Below, piece after piece: positions 17,972-25,623 of a DNA stretch of 64,000 nt; the stretch's first letter is position 1; the number at the start of each line of letters is the position of its first letter. A program made the translations under genes and the position numbers. Origin of the DNA: Chryseobacterium paludis (GTDB lineage Bacteria; Bacteroidota; Bacteroidia; Flavobacteriales; Weeksellaceae). The notes below the pieces were generated by a model. That model did not search any database, was not told the origin of the DNA, and saw only the letters and a program-made list of their open reading frames with translations. The stretch is taken from NCBI RefSeq assembly GCF_025403485.1, contig NZ_CP099966.1, positions 3,881,001 through 3,945,000 on the forward strand, in the 5' to 3' direction.

Positions 17972-17998
17972 CAAATTTAATGCTAAATAGGTATGCAA
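17972..17998 (-). promoter_or_regulatory. Promoter candidate of htrA
   Basis: On the minus strand TTG (17998-17996), 16 bp, TAAATTTG (17979-17972). The spacer is shorter than the usual 19 bp. The element lies 47 bp upstream of the start codon. Confidence 0.5.
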
Positions 17999-18116
17999 TT
18001 ATCATGATGTGTTTCAGTTTTAACTAAAATTTAACAGCAATTGCAATAATTTATGTATTATACTATAATTCTTAAAATCCCAATTAACGAACCTTAAAAA
18101 ATTATTAAAGACATTA

Positions 18117-18141
18117 TGACATATAGATGGCAGTATTGTCA
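18117..18141. promoter_or_regulatory. Inverted repeat TGACA-N15-TGTCA in the htrA/trhO spacer
   Basis: The 400-bp spacer between the divergent htrA and trhO genes is very AT-rich and has no gene. Its one distinctive block is this inverted repeat, with TGGCAG inside, about 190 bp from either start codon. It could bind a stress regulator of htrA. This is by eye only. Confidence 0.3.
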
Positions 18142-18283
18142 TGAAGTTAAGTTTAATTATTAATATAAAAATGTCTCAAATCAATAAATATCTGTAATTA
18201 ATAATAAGAATCCAGCAGATCATTTTTCCGATGTCATCGAGATTGTGATTTTGACTGATCAATATACTCAATTGAAAAATTAT

Positions 18284-18291
18284 TATATTTG
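18284..18291 (+). promoter_or_regulatory. -7 element of trhO
   Basis: TATATTTG matches TAnnTTTG, 34 bp before the trhO ATG. There is no TTG at the normal distance. Confidence 0.5.
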
Positions 18292-18325
18292 CAAAAATAT
18301 TTTTCTTACTTAAACCGTTTATAGC

Positions 18326-19696
18326 ATGCAACTGTATAACACTTTAAGCGCAGAAGAAAGAGCTCAACTTATTGATGAAGCTGGTAAGGAACGTCTTACA
18401 TTGTCTTTCTATGCGTATGCCAAAATTGAAGATCCCAAAAAATTTCGTGACGAATTATTTATAGCCTGGAATGCACTAGATGCTCTTGGCCGTATTTATG
18501 TTGCACATGAAGGAATAAATGCTCAGATGAGTATCCCTGCTGATCAATTTGAGGCTTTTCGCGATACGTTGGAAGTTTACGAATTTATGAAAGGTATTCG
18601 TTTAAATGTAGCAGTTGAGCAGGACGATCATTCTTTTTTAAAATTGACCATTAAAGTTAGACATAAAATTGTCGCTGACGGTTTGAGTGATGATTCTTTT
18701 GATGTTACCAATAAAGGGATTCATTTAAAAGCAAAGGAATTTAATAATTTACTTGAAGATCCAAATACAATTGTAGTTGATTTTAGAAATCACTACGAAA
18801 GTGAAGTAGGGCATTTTGAAGGTGCTATTACTCCTGATGTAGAAAATTTCAGAGAAAGTTTACCAATTATCAACGAACAATTACAAGATTTTAAAGAAGA
18901 TAAAAACCTTTTAATGTATTGTACAGGGGGAATTCGTTGCGAAAAAGCCAGTGCTTACTTTAAACACCAGGGTTTTAAGAATGTTTTCCAATTGGAAGGC
19001 GGAATTATTGAATATACACGTCAGATAAAAGAAGAAGGTATAGAAAGTAAATTTATTGGTAAAAACTTTGTGTTTGATCATCGATTGGGAGAGCGAATTA
19101 CAGATGATATTATTTCACAATGCCATCAGTGTGGTAAGCCATGTGATAACCATACGAATTGTTCTAATGATGCCTGCCATTTATTGTTTATTCAATGTGA
19201 TGAATGCAAAGCAACGATGGAAAATTGCTGTTCTACGGAATGTTTGGAAACCATACATTTACCTTTAGAAGAACAGGTGAAGTTAAGAAAGGGATTGCAG
19301 GTTGGAAATAAAGTTTTCAGAAAAGGTAAATCTGAAGCTTTGAAATTTAAAAATTCAGGCGATTTAGCAACTAAGCCTTTAGCAAAAGCTGTAACAAAAG
19401 ATATCCGAAAAAAAATAACTGTCAAAAAGGTATTGCTTGGAAAGGCAGAACATTATTATACGAAATCAAAAATTGCACAGTTTTTAATTGAAAACAAAGA
19501 ACTTTCAGTAGGTGATAAAGTATTGATTTCTGGTCCAACAACTGGCGATCAAGAGCTTACAATTACTGAGATTTTTGTAAATGGAGGCCCTTGTGAAACG
19601 GCAAAAAAAGGAGATCAAATCACTTTTGAACTTCCTTTTAGAGTCCGTTTATCTGATAAGTTGTATAGAATTTTGCAAACTTCTGACAACGCATAA
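18326..19696 (+). CDS. trhO: tRNA uridine-34 hydroxylase TrhO (rhodanese family) with long C-terminal extension
   Basis: 456 residues. The N-terminal UPF0176 domain (about 20-115: RIYVAHEGINAQMSI) is followed by a rhodanese domain (about 135-235) whose active loop is CTGGIRC (Cys199). Next comes a Cys-rich segment (about 265-310: CHQCGKPCDNHTNC, CDECKATMENCC), likely a metal-binding knuckle. The family forms 5-hydroxyuridine at position 34 of tRNAs with oxygen. Many bacterial members stop after about 320-350 residues. Here a further 100 residues carry KVLLGKAEHYYTKSKIAQFL and VGDKVLISGPTTGDQELTI, a small beta-rich domain also seen in U32-type tRNA enzymes. Confidence 0.88.
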   Translation: MQLYNTLSAEERAQLIDEAGKERLTLSFYAYAKIEDPKKFRDELFIAWNALDALGRIYVAHEGINAQMSIPADQFEAFRDTLEVYEFMKGIRLNVAVEQDDHSFLKLTIKVRHKIVADGLSDDSFDVTNKGIHLKAKEFNNLLEDPNTIVVDFRNHYESEVGHFEGAITPDVENFRESLPIINEQLQDFKEDKNLLMYCTGGIRCEKASAYFKHQGFKNVFQLEGGIIEYTRQIKEEGIESKFIGKNFVFDHRLGERITDDIISQCHQCGKPCDNHTNCSNDACHLLFIQCDECKATMENCCSTECLETIHLPLEEQVKLRKGLQVGNKVFRKGKSEALKFKNSGDLATKPLAKAVTKDIRKKITVKKVLLGKAEHYYTKSKIAQFLIENKELSVGDKVLISGPTTGDQELTITEIFVNGGPCETAKKGDQITFELPFRVRLSDKLYRILQTSDNA

Positions 19697-19776
19697 AATA
19701 GGTAGAAGCATCTAACTCTTCTTACGAAGCAACAAGCTTGTCTTGTAAAAAGTATTTTAATAAAAATAATCTGATC

Positions 19777-20352
19777 ATGCTGAAAGCAGAGCTTAGAAAA
19801 AAATATATGCAAAAAAGAAAAACCTTGTCTCATGATGAGGTTTTCTTCTTATCTGAAAGGATTTTCAAAAATTTCGTTACTTATTTTAAACCTTCAGCAG
19901 GACAAAAGGTTCATGTTTTTCTTCCTATCGAAAGGTTTTTGGAGATTAATACCCGGATTTTTGTTCAATACTTTTTAAGCCATGGTATTCGTGTTTTTGT
20001 TCCGAAAGTTGTGGAACAAGAGCTTATTTCAGTAGAAATTTTTTCAGACACTGAATTTGTAATGAGTGCATGGGGAATATCAGAACCTATTTCCAATCAG
20101 GATTCTGGAGAGCAAAGTTTTAATTATGTAATAACTCCCTTGTTATATTGTGACCATAAAGGGAATAGAGTAGGATATGGTAAAGGATTTTATGATGGTT
20201 TTTTTGAAAACCTTTCTTCAGATTCAAAAAAAATCGGAGTGAATTACTTCAGCCCCGATGAGATTATTGATGATATCTGGGAATATGATATCGCCTTAGA
20301 TTATTTAGTGAGTCCCACTGAGGTACTGTCTTTCCTTGCTGGAGGTGAGTAA
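19777..20352 (+). CDS. 5-formyltetrahydrofolate cyclo-ligase
   Basis: 191 residues from the ATG at 19777 (MLKAELRKKYMQKRKTLS). An upstream in-frame Met at 19738 adds 13 residues that do not fit the family. The ATP/Mg site motif GNRVGYGKGFYDGFF is intact, as is the N-terminal helix with basic residues. It converts 5-formyl-THF to 5,10-methenyl-THF using ATP, salvaging folate. Its last 52 bp overlap the 3' end of the convergent lipoprotein gene. Confidence 0.93.
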   Translation: MLKAELRKKYMQKRKTLSHDEVFFLSERIFKNFVTYFKPSAGQKVHVFLPIERFLEINTRIFVQYFLSHGIRVFVPKVVEQELISVEIFSDTEFVMSAWGISEPISNQDSGEQSFNYVITPLLYCDHKGNRVGYGKGFYDGFFENLSSDSKKIGVNYFSPDEIIDDIWEYDIALDYLVSPTEVLSFLAGGE

Positions 20353-20885
20353 AAATTTAAAAAGTAAAATTTAAACTCTTTCTTAAACTTAATAGGTTTG
20401 GAAATAAGTGTATACTGCGCATTTTTCTCAAATGTTCCCAATGATCTATTCTTATCGTCAAAATATTCAACATTGAATTTTGCGTAGTCCAGAGTGTCTT
20501 TTTTATAATAGTCTTTATGAACCTGGAGGTTATTTACTTTCACTGTTTTTACTTTTAGACTGTCTAATTCTTTAAACAGTTTTCTAAATGTCAGACTGTC
20601 AGGCTTGTGAAAGTAACTTTCCATTTGCGAAAAGATCACAGTGTCAATTTCTGTATTCCTTTTTCCGGATAAATATAGCGTAGATAGGTCTAAAAGCTCC
20701 TGTACTTTTTGCTTAGTGATAGAGTTAATGGCCTGCATACTGTCCATTTGAACTGCAGGATAACTTTTTGTATTGGTGCTGTTTCTGAGTTTATCCAAAT
20801 CACTCACTTCCTTTTTCTTGTTGTTACAGGAAACAAAAGCAGCTAATAACAATAGGGCAATTAAAAAATTATTTATTCTTTTCAT
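20301..20885 (-). CDS. Lipoprotein of unknown function, partner of the upstream membrane protein
   Basis: 194 residues from the ATG at 20885. An upstream TTG adds four residues and is less likely. The SPII signal ends at Cys20 (LLAAFVSC) followed by NNKKKE, which lacks the acidic surface-export signal, so periplasmic anchoring is likely. The rest is charged and mostly beta/helix mixed with no recognised domain. It overlaps the stop of the upstream gene by 17 bp, which implies translational coupling, and its own 3' end runs 52 bp into the convergent folate gene. Confidence 0.72.
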   Translation of the reverse strand: MKRINNFLIALLLLAAFVSCNNKKKEVSDLDKLRNSTNTKSYPAVQMDSMQAINSITKQKVQELLDLSTLYLSGKRNTEIDTVIFSQMESYFHKPDSLTFRKLFKELDSLKVKTVKVNNLQVHKDYYKKDTLDYAKFNVEYFDDKNRSLGTFEKNAQYTLISKPIKFKKEFKFYFLNFYSPPARKDSTSVGLTK

Positions 20886-22050
20886 CTGTATTTGCAATTT
20901 TAAATTTAATAGATATTATTTTGCCTTTGTCATCTTTTTTCATTTCAATCACTCTTAGATTCTTAAGTGATGTGGTAGGCGTTGTTACGAGGGTAATGTA
21001 TTTCTGCTTATCTAAAGTTTCTATACCATAAGTGTCATTGTCATAGACCTGATAAATTACGGCGCTATTGCTGATCAGGTTCTCTAATTGTTTTCTCTTT
21101 TGTTTAATAAGAGCGAATTGCTCCTCTGGATTACCTCCTTTTACATCTTTTATTGAGAAATAATATGCGGCCATTTTATAGTCGTCAGGCTTCATCTCGA
21201 TCATTTCTTCTTTAGGGGCATTTTCTAAACTTCGGTTTACAGTAAGAGGCTCATAAAAAGGTGCACTAATCTGCATTTTAAGAACTTTATCCTTAGTTGA
21301 ATATCTAAAGCATTCTCCAGGATTTATCTTGAATAGAATAGGAGATTCATTTTCTTTAAAAACTTTTATTTCTAAAGTATTAATTACTGCAACTCCTCTG
21401 TCTGCATCCGTAAAACAATATTTATATTCTTTAGAAAAAATTTCATCCTTAAAACCTAAGACACCCGTAATGATAATTAAAACTGAGGTAATCATTGCCC
21501 ATGCATTCTTTTTTACGAATTTTTTACTTGGCTCAGAATCTTTAATTTCTCCCGAAGTGTTAAAGTTTTGATTTTGGTTAATTGGTTGATTTTCAGTAAT
21601 TGATTTTTGTAAATCAGAGTTTTCTGACCCTTTTATCACATTTTTTTGTGATTGTCCTTCAGATTTTATGACTTGTGGAAGTTGATTGACGGTTTCCTCT
21701 AACTCCAGCATTTCTTCTTCACTAAGATCTTTCTCATCCTGCAATAATTCTCCTGCAAAAAGATGCTGTTTCTTAAATTCATACCAAGAGTCGTAACCTG
21801 CATAAATACTCAGTAAATTGAGCATGTCAATCCTCGGTAATTTGGTAACAGGAGCATTTTTAAAATAGGTGTAAAATGATTTTTCGCTGATGTTTCCCTT
21901 AGCCTTTTTGCGAAGATCTTCCTGGAAATAGATAATATCAATACCCTTCCACTTAGAAATATCATCAAAGGAAGGAGTGTATTCTTCTAGATATTGAGCC
22001 TGTACATCCTTTTTCAGCTGCTCAAAGTGTAATAGATCTAAATCTGTCAA
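20869..22050 (-). CDS. Membrane-tethered protein with N-terminal DNA-binding-like domain
   Basis: 393 residues from a TTG. The frame closes 7 codons upstream and no ATG lies near, so TTG is the best start. The N-terminal part (about 1-100: RKKAKGNISEKSFYTYFKNA, KLPRIDMLNLLSIYAGYDSW) resembles a helical domain seen at the head of Bacteroidetes putative regulators. An Asn/Gln/Ser-rich linker leads to one membrane helix (about 187-203: AWAMITSVLIIITGVLGF). The C-terminal 190 residues should lie in the periplasm. The layout suggests an envelope sensor that acts on transcription, with the coupled lipoprotein as partner. Function is inferred only. Confidence 0.65.
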   Translation of the reverse strand: MTDLDLLHFEQLKKDVQAQYLEEYTPSFDDISKWKGIDIIYFQEDLRKKAKGNISEKSFYTYFKNAPVTKLPRIDMLNLLSIYAGYDSWYEFKKQHLFAGELLQDEKDLSEEEMLELEETVNQLPQVIKSEGQSQKNVIKGSENSDLQKSITENQPINQNQNFNTSGEIKDSEPSKKFVKKNAWAMITSVLIIITGVLGFKDEIFSKEYKYCFTDADRGVAVINTLEIKVFKENESPILFKINPGECFRYSTKDKVLKMQISAPFYEPLTVNRSLENAPKEEMIEMKPDDYKMAAYYFSIKDVKGGNPEEQFALIKQKRKQLENLISNSAVIYQVYDNDTYGIETLDKQKYITLVTTPTTSLKNLRVIEMKKDDKGKIISIKFKIANTDEKNK

Positions 22051-22156
22051 GTGTATATAAAGTGATTAAGTTATTGGTTTTCAGTAATATTTATTTGTAA
22101 AACTGTTTTACAAAGTTATTACAATTATTTTTCATAGACAAATTTTCTATCTGCTA

Positions 22157-22164
22157 TACCTTTG
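22157..22164 (+). promoter_or_regulatory. -7 element of the Ala-rich lipoprotein gene
   Basis: TACCTTTG fits TAnnTTTG, giving a leader of about 65 nt before the ATG at 22235. No -33 TTG at the usual distance. Confidence 0.5.
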
Positions 22165-22234
22165 TCTTGTTCAATTAATAGAACGAAAGAAAAATTTTAT
22201 AAAACAATATTAACAAAATTAAATTTAATTTATT

Positions 22235-22576
22235 ATGAAAAAGTCATTATTCGTAGCTGCTATCGCTGCAATCTCTCTAGTTGCTTGTAAAAAAACTGAA
22301 GCTACTTCTACTGAAGGTGCTGCTGATTCTGCTGCTGTTGCTGCTACTGATTCTGCTGCTGTTGTAGCTGATTCTGCTGCTCAAGTTGTTGATTCTGCTG
22401 CTACTGCTACTGTAGATGCTGCTAAAGGTGCTGCTGCTGCAACTACTACTGCTGCTGCTGACGCTGCTAAAGGAGCTGCTGCTGGTGCTGCTGATGCTGC
22501 TAAAGGAGCTGCTGATGCTGCTAAAGATGCAACTAAAGAAGCTGCTAAAGAAGTTAAAGACGCTACTAAAAAATAA
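22235..22576 (+). CDS. Alanine-rich repeat lipoprotein
   Basis: 113 residues. The SPII signal ends at Cys18 (AISLVAC). The mature part is almost only Ala, Asp, Ser, Thr, Lys and Val, in two repeat families: four DSAA units (about 30-58) and four DAAKGAA/DAAKDA units (about 62-100), ending in a Lys/Glu-rich helix (KEAAKEVKDATKK). The pattern is like LEA-type or coiled amphipathic helices. Such small abundant lipoproteins are common in Flavobacteriia, with unknown roles (envelope spacer or stress protection are guesses). It is monocistronic, with a terminator at 22603. Confidence 0.82.
   Translation: MKKSLFVAAIAAISLVACKKTEATSTEGAADSAAVAATDSAAVVADSAAQVVDSAATATVDAAKGAAAATTTAAADAAKGAAAGAADAAKGAADAAKDATKEAAKEVKDATKK
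22318..22560 (+). repeat. Degenerate GCT-rich repeats inside the Ala-rich lipoprotein gene
   Basis: Units such as GATTCTGCTGCT (5' half) and GATGCTGCTAAAGGAGCTGCT (3' half) recur with few changes and stay in frame. Near-identical units could slip, changing repeat number between strains. Confidence 0.75.
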
Positions 22577-22602
22577 TTTTAGTAACTTAACTAAAATAAA
22601 AG

Positions 22603-22632
22603 AACCGTTTCGCCTGGCGAAGCGGTTTTTTT
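22603..22632 (+). terminator. Terminator of the Ala-rich lipoprotein gene
   Basis: AACCGTTTCG pairs with CGAAGCGGTT (one G-U) around a 5-nt loop and is followed by T7, 27 bp past the stop. Confidence 0.85.
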
Positions 22633-22656
22633 ATGCTTTATATTTTATTAGCTTTC

Positions 22657-23424
22657 TTAATGTCTTTTCTGTTTTAGAGATTCATAACAGGTAATCGCTA
22701 CGGCATTACTCAGATTTAAAGAGTCGATACTTCCTACCATAGGAATAAGTGTATTCTTACCTTTACCGATCCAAAAATCGCTTAAACCTGAATGCTCTGT
22801 TCCAAATAGAATGGCAGATTTTTGGGTCAGATCCCTTTTATATAGGTCTTCAGCACTCTCATCCATAATCGTTGTATAGATACTGAACTGATTCCTTTTC
22901 AGAAAATCCAGGGTCTCTTCATTTTCAGCTTGAAAGACTTCCATTCCGAAAAGACATCCAACACTGGAACGAATTACATTTGGGTTGTAAAAATCAGCTT
23001 TAGCGTCAGTTATAATTAATGCATCAATTCCAAAAGCTTCACAGCTTCTTAAAATAGCTCCCAGATTTCCCGGCTTTTCAATACCTTCAACAATAATTAT
23101 AGTCGCATTTTCTTTAGGATTAAAAGAAGAAAGTTCAGATTCTTTGATCTTATAAATTCCAATAATACCTTCAGAACTTCCGCGATATGCAATCTTTTCA
23201 TAAACTTTCTCACTTACATAATATACTTTACCAGTAGGTGTTTCTCCTTTGAAGATACTCTCACAAATAAAAAATTCTATAGGTTCAAAATCAAACTTTT
23301 GTGCCCTTTCATTTTCCTGCTGTCCTTCCACTACAAAAACTTTAGATTTCTTTCTGAATCTGTTATCTGTAAGAAGCTTGGTAATATTCTTGATTTTATC
23401 GTTCTGAAAACTCTCTATTAGCAT
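22657..23424 (-). CDS. TrmH/SpoU-family RNA 2'-O-methyltransferase
   Basis: 255 residues. The N-terminal substrate-binding region (about 1-95: FVVEGQQENERA) precedes a SPOUT domain with the three knot motifs: EKPGNLGAILRSCEAFG (Asn and Arg conserved), AILFGTEHSGLS and IPMVGSIDSLNLSNAVAI. It uses SAM to methylate a ribose in rRNA or tRNA; the exact target is not readable. A TAATTTTG element ends 4 bp before the ATG, so the mRNA may be leaderless. Confidence 0.92.
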   Translation of the reverse strand: MLIESFQNDKIKNITKLLTDNRFRKKSKVFVVEGQQENERAQKFDFEPIEFFICESIFKGETPTGKVYYVSEKVYEKIAYRGSSEGIIGIYKIKESELSSFNPKENATIIIVEGIEKPGNLGAILRSCEAFGIDALIITDAKADFYNPNVIRSSVGCLFGMEVFQAENEETLDFLKRNQFSIYTTIMDESAEDLYKRDLTQKSAILFGTEHSGLSDFWIGKGKNTLIPMVGSIDSLNLSNAVAITCYESLKQKRH

Positions 23425-23444
23425 TCTGCAAAATTATGCAAAAT

Positions 23445-24236
23445 TTATTGTTCAGTTTCCTTACTTTTTAAGAAAAGACTTTTCATTGTGATTTCAAATG
23501 GAATTTTCTTTTTCTTCTTATAGTAGATGGTAATGAATATGATTAGAAGTATTGATGTGAATTTAAAGAGATTACCATATAAGTTGCCGGATACATTTTC
23601 TGAAACATTGAATATCTCCCAATATAAATTCATGAACAAATGAACAAAAATTGCTGCCCATAAGTTAAGGTTCCACTCCATATAGATCCATGAAAAAAGG
23701 ACAGATCCTAAGAAGGTAATTGTAAATATTTCAATAATCTCAACAGTATCTTTGCTTTGGTATAAATGAACCTGTGCAAAAAGAAATGAACCTAATAGTA
23801 TAGAACCAATGAACCCCAACCTGCTGTATTTGTATAAAATTCCGATTAAAAAAGCTCTGAAGATTAACTCTTCAAAAAAAGATGACGATACTGTATTGAT
23901 AAATAAGGATTCAATATCGATTTTTTCAATTAACTGGAAGAATAAAAAATAACCGATCAACATTGGTAAAGTGCCTGTAAATGCTAAAGCAAATCCTATG
24001 AATGGGGATCTATTCAAAGAAAGTAAATTCACTAACTTCTTTTGTGGAAATAAGATTTTTAATGTTATAATTAATGGAATCAAAGATATTGAATAGGCAA
24101 TAATGTGGGCAAAGGCTTTACTGGCAAAGATCTCTTTGCTGTAATTTTGAATGGGTTTGAAGCAGAAAAGATCAAAAAAATAGTAAGAAAGAAACCCAAG
24201 AACAAATACAATATAAAAATAAACAGTTTTACTCAT
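23445..24236 (-). CDS. CPBP-family intramembrane metalloprotease (CAAX-type)
   Basis: 263 residues from the ATG at 24236 (MSKTVYFYIVFVLG); a longer frame from a TTG is rejected. About eight membrane helices. The Abi/CPBP motifs are intact: FFEELIFRAFLIG (EExxxR), FLFAQVHLYQ (FxxxH) and IFVHLFMNLYW (HxxxN), which hold the catalytic metal. Members act as proteases or scaffolds in the membrane; the substrate is not known here. It lies 20 bp upstream of the TrmH gene and 89 bp after a LytTR regulator. Confidence 0.88.
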   Translation of the reverse strand: MSKTVYFYIVFVLGFLSYYFFDLFCFKPIQNYSKEIFASKAFAHIIAYSISLIPLIITLKILFPQKKLVNLLSLNRSPFIGFALAFTGTLPMLIGYFLFFQLIEKIDIESLFINTVSSSFFEELIFRAFLIGILYKYSRLGFIGSILLGSFLFAQVHLYQSKDTVEIIEIFTITFLGSVLFSWIYMEWNLNLWAAIFVHLFMNLYWEIFNVSENVSGNLYGNLFKFTSILLIIFITIYYKKKKKIPFEITMKSLFLKSKETEQ

Positions 24237-24325
24237 GTTAAAAAATTTGAGCAAAAGTGTTTCTTAATAAAGAGATTGTCAAATCTATGTGACCAAAAGC
24301 AGAATAATGTGACGAATAACAAAGA

Positions 24326-25183
24326 TTATACGTTCAGACTTTGCAGTAAAGAAATTACATACGGGGCATAGCTTCTGGAAACAGGAATTGCAAGGTCTAT
24401 TTTTTCTATACTTAATTTGTATCCCTGAGCATTTCCTTTAATGTTTTTTACTTTATTTAGATTGATAATGTATGATCTATGACATCTCTTAATGGTGTGT
24501 GTTTCTACCTGATTCAACAGCTTTGATGAGCTTATCCTCAGCAAAACTTTTTTTACAGTATGATTTTCATTATAATAAACAGCACAATAATTTTCCAAAG
24601 ATTGGGCATAGATAAAATCGTCTTCCAAGATCTCTAGTTTAGAGGTGCCTGTACTGATTTCTAAAGTTTTTTTACTTAAGTCGTCATCTATAATAGGTGT
24701 TTCTTGTAACTGAGCAGAAATCCTCATTGCAGTATTTTCGTGGTCTTTTTTTAGATAAATATATCTTGATAAAACATAAATAATAGAAATGGGTATTCCG
24801 ATGGCAAAAGTATACATAAGCATGTAGAGGTAATTAACGAAGTCGAGTTGTACATGGCTAATTATTAGTGAATTATAAAAATATGATGGAATAGATGCTA
24901 ATAATAAAATGCTGGATATTTTTATTAATTCATTACCCACATTCCAATTATTGATCTTTAGAACCAAAAGATTAATGATGTAGAAAAAGATTCCAAAAAT
25001 AATAGAATAAGGGAAGAGTAAAAGATATTTATGTTCATGATGGAATTGATCCGTATCAAATGGTTGAAAAATAATTAAGAAGAGGTAAATCAGAATTCCT
25101 GCAGATAGTGAAGAAACTAGCACTTCTTTTTGAGATTCAGATTTTGGATAAGGGTACGATGTAAAAGAAAATATTTGAATCAT
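24326..25183 (-). CDS. Membrane protein with C-terminal LytTR DNA-binding domain
   Basis: 285 residues. Four membrane helices (about 22-42, 55-75, 85-105, 118-145) replace the usual receiver domain. The C-terminal LytTR domain (about 180-282) shows LEDDFIYAQSLENYCAVYY, VETHTIKRCHRSYIINLNKV and IPVSRSYAPYV. It probably binds DNA while anchored in the inner membrane and senses a membrane or ligand cue. It is in line with a small membrane protein (22 bp upstream), a plausible partner. Confidence 0.88.
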   Translation of the reverse strand: MIQIFSFTSYPYPKSESQKEVLVSSLSAGILIYLFLIIFQPFDTDQFHHEHKYLLLFPYSIIFGIFFYIINLLVLKINNWNVGNELIKISSILLLASIPSYFYNSLIISHVQLDFVNYLYMLMYTFAIGIPISIIYVLSRYIYLKKDHENTAMRISAQLQETPIIDDDLSKKTLEISTGTSKLEILEDDFIYAQSLENYCAVYYNENHTVKKVLLRISSSKLLNQVETHTIKRCHRSYIINLNKVKNIKGNAQGYKLSIEKIDLAIPVSRSYAPYVISLLQSLNV

Positions 25184-25205
25184 CTTACAAAATTGAAATT
25201 CTATT

Positions 25206-25616
25206 TTAAGCTTGCACTTTCAAAGGAGACCTTAAAAGAATGAGGTTTCCAATAAACAAAGAAAGACCACTTGCTATCCAAAGGTAGTATCCCAAACCAT
25301 AAGAGACTATAGGAGATTTATGTCCTGCTTCATCAACGGTTATTGATTCTGCAGACAGATAGTATAAAGACATGCAGATCGCCAGAAAACTAAAAACGGT
25401 TGAGATTTTCACCTGTTTCAACAACAAAAAGAATAATGCGATAAAAAACAGAGGATTGGCAAGCCATGCAACTCCTTCTCCAAACAGATCCATCCAGCCT
25501 AAAAGGAAGCATGCAAATGCGTGCATCTCATTCCCTTTTGTATATACAGCTGTTTGTGTCAGGGAAATTATAAATATTGCAAGACTTACGATAACAACGA
25601 TTTGTGATCTTTTCAT
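25206..25616 (-). CDS. Small four-helix membrane protein, unknown function
   Basis: 136 residues with four predicted membrane helices (about 5-22, 33-63, 68-90, 105-128). No motif recognised. It lies 7 bp after rmuC and 22 bp before the LytTR membrane regulator, so the three are probably one operon. A role as sensor partner of the LytTR protein is possible but unproven. Confidence 0.7.
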   Translation of the reverse strand: MKRSQIVVIVSLAIFIISLTQTAVYTKGNEMHAFACFLLGWMDLFGEGVAWLANPLFFIALFFLLLKQVKISTVFSFLAICMSLYYLSAESITVDEAGHKSPIVSYGLGYYLWIASGLSLFIGNLILLRSPLKVQA

Positions 25617-25623
25617 TGGATTA

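Noticed and set aside
17925..18325. Possible small RNA gene in the htrA/trhO spacer
   Set aside because: No stable long hairpin, terminator or promoter pair separate from those of htrA and trhO was found.
22318..22560. Tandem-like repeats considered as a CRISPR or satellite array
   Set aside because: The units are short, contiguous, in frame and coding, with no unique spacers.
22416..22694. Leu-rich open frame over the Ala-rich lipoprotein gene
   Set aside because: It results from reading GCT repeats in another frame and runs through the terminator.
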